From Gemmatimonadota bacterium (GTDB taxonomy: Bacteria; Latescibacterota; UBA2968): a DNA stretch of 11,450 bases. Where the stretch lies: the NCBI GenBank assembly GCA_002714465.1, contig PAXL01000019.1, forward strand, positions 60,629-72,078, given 5' to 3'. Under the pieces are notes generated by a model that ran no database searches, was not told the DNA's origin, and worked only from the letters and a program-made list of their open reading frames with translations. The translations under genes were made by a program, and so were the position numbers. This document shows, in pieces, positions 9,390 through 11,450 of the stretch (positions within the stretch are counted from its first letter, which is position 1; each line of letters begins with the position of its first letter).

Positions 9390-10847
9390 TCACTCCAGAT
9401 AGTCCATCTCGGGACGGAGATCCCATCGATGTATATCTCTTGGACGTGTGTTCCGGGTCCATTGGGTCAGAACCCGAGATTCCTTCGACTTGGTTTGGAT
9501 TGTCTGCCAAATGCGATTGGGGTCCCACTCTTCGAGGACACGATTGGTCAGTTCCTCGACGATATCCGAACAGCCTGGATCAGCTGCTCTGTCACTCATT
9601 TCGCGGGGGTCCTCGTCTAGGTTGAACAACTGCGTGGGCTGTCCATGGAAGTAGTTCAGCTTCCAAGGACCTTTTCGGATCATCCGCTGAAGACGCCCAT
9701 TTTCCGTGCAGTACTCGCAGAAAGCCGTGTCATTCCACTCTGCGTTCAGATCCTCGAACAAGGGTAACAGAGAGCGTCCTCGACTCGTTGGAAGCGGCTG
9801 ACCTCCGAGGGCATCTATCATCGTCGCGTTTACGTCGAGCGAACTAGTGACGTTCGGTATTCGCGAGTCCTCCTGGATTCGGCCAGGCCAAGCAACAATA
9901 CACGGTACCTTTGCTGAATCGTCGTAGAAGGTCTGCTTCCACCATAGCCCGTGTTCTCCGACTTGCTCACCGTGGTCCGACGAGTAGATCACGAGCGTGT
10001 TATCTTCGAACCCGTTCGTTCTAAGCGCCTCGAGGATTTGGCCGATCATGACGTCCATCCGATAGACGAGAGCCCAGTAGGCGGTGCGTGCACGATCGAC
10101 CTGCTCTTCCGGGATCTCAGTCACGATCCCACATTGCTCGCGCCACATTTTATAATTCGGATGCAGATCGTTGGAATACGGCACCGGTGTCAGTGGGGGA
10201 GGAACACGCCCTTCGAATCGCTCATAGTCCTCTCGGCGAGCGACAAAGGGTTGATGCGGTAGCATGAAGCCTACGGTAAGGCTGAATGGCTTCTGCATAG
10301 TGCCGGCTCGGCGCTGGACACCAAGACGGTCGAGGTATGCGACGGTCGCTGCAGTGACTTCCTCGTCGTGAACCTGATAGGCGCTTTGGCCGATGCCTGA
10401 CTTCCGGATGCTAACACGTTTGGGCCCCGCCGTGCCGTGGAGCATCCCGTGATTTGCTCCGACGCCTCCTGGATAGTTAGGCCCGTGGTCTCCGACCAGC
10501 CGTTCCGCATAACCGTGAAGCTGGTCGGGACCGACCGAGTGCATCCGGCCGATCAGGACGGGATCGTATCCAGCAGCACCTATGGCGTGAGCGAAAGTTG
10601 GGATACCAGAGTCGAGTATGTTGTTGTTGGTCCATACCTCGTTCTCAAAGGGATATCGGCCGGTCAGCATGGCCATCCTTGAGGGCACGCAGATTGGCGA
10701 AGGGCAGTAGACGTTATCAATGACAGCGCCCCGCTGCGCTAAGGCATTGAGATTGGGAGTTTCGGCTACAGGATCGCCGTAGCAGCCCGTGACAAACGCA
10801 CTGTGCTGGTCGGAGTGGATGTATAGTAGATTGGGTCTGTGGGTCAT
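9390..10847 (-). CDS. Type I sulfatase, choline-sulfatase-like subgroup
   Basis: Hydrolyses a sulfate ester; the natural substrate is unknown. The 485-residue protein has the maturation motif C-V-P-S-R with Cys53, which must be converted to formylglycine by a sulfatase-maturating enzyme not encoded in this window. Metal-site candidates are Asp13-Gln14 (S-D-Q-H) and Asp291-His292 (S-S-D-H-G-E). The segment G-R-M-H-S-V-G-P-D-Q-L-H-G (100-112) closely resembles the G-K-M-H-F-V-G-P-D-Q-L-H-G block of choline sulfatase (BetC), but Arg101 replaces the usual Lys. His198 in P-H-Q-P-F and Lys304 are also in family positions. I chose ATG 10845-10847, preceded by AAGGAA at close distance, over a longer frame starting 18 codons earlier because the homologous region begins here. 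No signal peptide is seen, so it should act in the cytoplasm on imported sulfated molecules. It heads the four-gene minus-strand cluster. Confidence 0.9.
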   Translation of the reverse strand: MTHRPNLLYIHSDQHSAFVTGCYGDPVAETPNLNALAQRGAVIDNVYCPSPICVPSRMAMLTGRYPFENEVWTNNNILDSGIPTFAHAIGAAGYDPVLIGRMHSVGPDQLHGYAERLVGDHGPNYPGGVGANHGMLHGTAGPKRVSIRKSGIGQSAYQVHDEEVTAATVAYLDRLGVQRRAGTMQKPFSLTVGFMLPHQPFVARREDYERFEGRVPPPLTPVPYSNDLHPNYKMWREQCGIVTEIPEEQVDRARTAYWALVYRMDVMIGQILEALRTNGFEDNTLVIYSSDHGEQVGEHGLWWKQTFYDDSAKVPCIVAWPGRIQEDSRIPNVTSSLDVNATMIDALGGQPLPTSRGRSLLPLFEDLNAEWNDTAFCEYCTENGRLQRMIRKGPWKLNYFHGQPTQLFNLDEDPREMSDRAADPGCSDIVEELTNRVLEEWDPNRIWQTIQTKSKESRVLTQWTRNTRPRDIHRWDLRPEMDYLE

Positions 10848-11151
10848 ACTCGTTCCTTTGTCAAGGAGTCGAATATCTCGATTTGCAGCCCGATTGTCCA
10901 ATCTGTGGTCTGAGACATCTGCCGATATTCACAGTCGACCGAAACAGACTTAGAAGTTTGGGCGGATCTCGAATCGTGTGTGGCCGACACCGTCATAAAT
11001 GTATTACGGCAAAGGGATTCGATCCTAATCGGTTCCTTTGCTTTTTCGGTCGCAGATTCCACAGCTTGACTACCTGCCAAGACTGATACACGGGTTTGTG
11101 GAAGGGGTAGTCTCGTCGGAGCTGGCCTTTAATTCCTTCAGGAGCACAGTG
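10848..11151. other. Non-coding stretch upstream of the sulfatase
   Basis: About 300 bases without a gene I can support. A possible minus-strand promoter lies near its left end. Short frames on both strands begin here, but they lack homology I recognise and a ribosome binding site. No tRNA-like cloverleaf, direct repeat or terminator is evident. Confidence 0.45.
10872..10901 (-). promoter_or_regulatory. Candidate sigma70-type promoter for the sulfatase cluster
   Basis: On the minus strand TTGGAC (10901-10896) is followed after 18 bases by GATATT (10877-10872). The matches are 3 of 6 for -35 and 4 of 6 for -10. Transcription would start roughly 20 bases before the sulfatase ATG, leaving a short leader that still contains its ribosome binding site. 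The position is right and the match is weak. Confidence 0.27.
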
Positions 11152-11403
11152 ATGCTGTCCGAGGTCGTGGATATGCTGATGTTCCGACCCGAAATCATAC
11201 TCAGAAGAACACAGGATTGTTCCGACTTCGAGATTGCGTCCTATGTGATCAGGAGTCTGGGTCACGAGCTGTCGATGAGGGAGGCGGTGTTCGATTCGCA
11301 GAACGCGGATCCTGAATCGACACTCGATGGAGAGACCGATGACGACGTTTGTGTCCGTGATATCCTGAGCTTCGGTAGCGGGGAGGCACGCATCAAGGCT
11401 TAG
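11152..11403 (+). CDS. Short unrecognised protein or gene remnant
   Basis: Eighty-three residues of an acidic protein beginning M-L-S-E-V-V-D-M, with no domain I recognise. Two observations favour coding on this strand: AGGAG at 11140-11144 lies 7 bases before the ATG, and codon composition looks coding-like, with G-rich first positions, AT-rich second positions and GC-rich third positions. The same frame is open further upstream from a TTG at 11038. After the TAG at 11401-11403 it continues without another stop to the window end (K-T-L-E-Q-I-R-E-V-M-G-L). This might be a gene broken by an amber codon, or a short gene followed by another. The opposite strand is also open through this region, so the choice of strand is not settled. 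Confidence 0.3.
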   Translation: MLSEVVDMLMFRPEIILRRTQDCSDFEIASYVIRSLGHELSMREAVFDSQNADPESTLDGETDDDVCVRDILSFGSGEARIKA

Positions 11404-11450
11404 AAGACACTTGAGCAGATTCGAGAGGTGATGGGGCTGAAGTTTGCGAT

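Noticed and set aside
9370..9528. N-terminal extension of the VOC protein
   Set aside because: It would overlap the sulfatase coding region, while the ATG at 9367-9369 has a good ribosome binding site and matches the family N-terminus.

Overview
The window looks like part of a Gram-negative, carbohydrate-degrading bacterial chromosome of moderate GC, probably from the FCB/PVC side of the tree. A Latescibacterota- or Poribacteria-like lineage would fit, but that placement is inferred from gene style only. The support is a menaquinol-type three-subunit succinate dehydrogenase whose wording resembles the Bacteroidetes/Chlorobi type, alongside polysaccharide-lyase, SGNH-esterase, sulfatase and mannonate-dehydratase-like genes. 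No tRNA, rRNA, CRISPR array, insertion sequence or phage gene was seen.

Layout. (1) Positions 1-2980, plus strand: a tightly coupled trio made of the 3' part of a heparinase II/III-like lyase, an SGNH/GDSL esterase and a divergent Ldh-family oxidoreductase. Each junction is an ATGA stop/start overlap. (2) Positions 3097-6474, plus strand: sdhC-sdhA-sdhB, also tightly packed, with a possible promoter in the 116-base gap before it and a strong intrinsic terminator at 6529-6569. (3) Positions 6720-10847, minus strand, convergent with sdh: in transcription order a choline-sulfatase-like sulfatase, a VOC-fold protein, a mannonate dehydratase (UxuA)-family TIM barrel and a class-C beta-lactamase-fold serine hydrolase. 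(4) Positions 10848-11450: about 300 bases with only a possible sulfatase promoter, then a short unrecognised plus-strand frame lying opposite a long open minus-strand frame that runs off the window.

Working together: the trio and the minus-strand cluster both read as catabolism of a modified, probably acidic and perhaps sulfated or acylated saccharide. Lyase cleavage, ester removal, sulfate removal, dehydration of a sugar acid and a dehydrogenase step are all represented. The succinate dehydrogenase is ordinary central metabolism that sits between the two clusters. The substrate cannot be named from sequence. No clearly novel system stands out. The items most worth a second look are the two-stranded open frame at the right end, the start of the serine hydrolase (it lies in frame with the amber stop of the gene before it), a Lys-to-Arg change in the sulfatase active-site motif, and the shortened Ldh-family protein.
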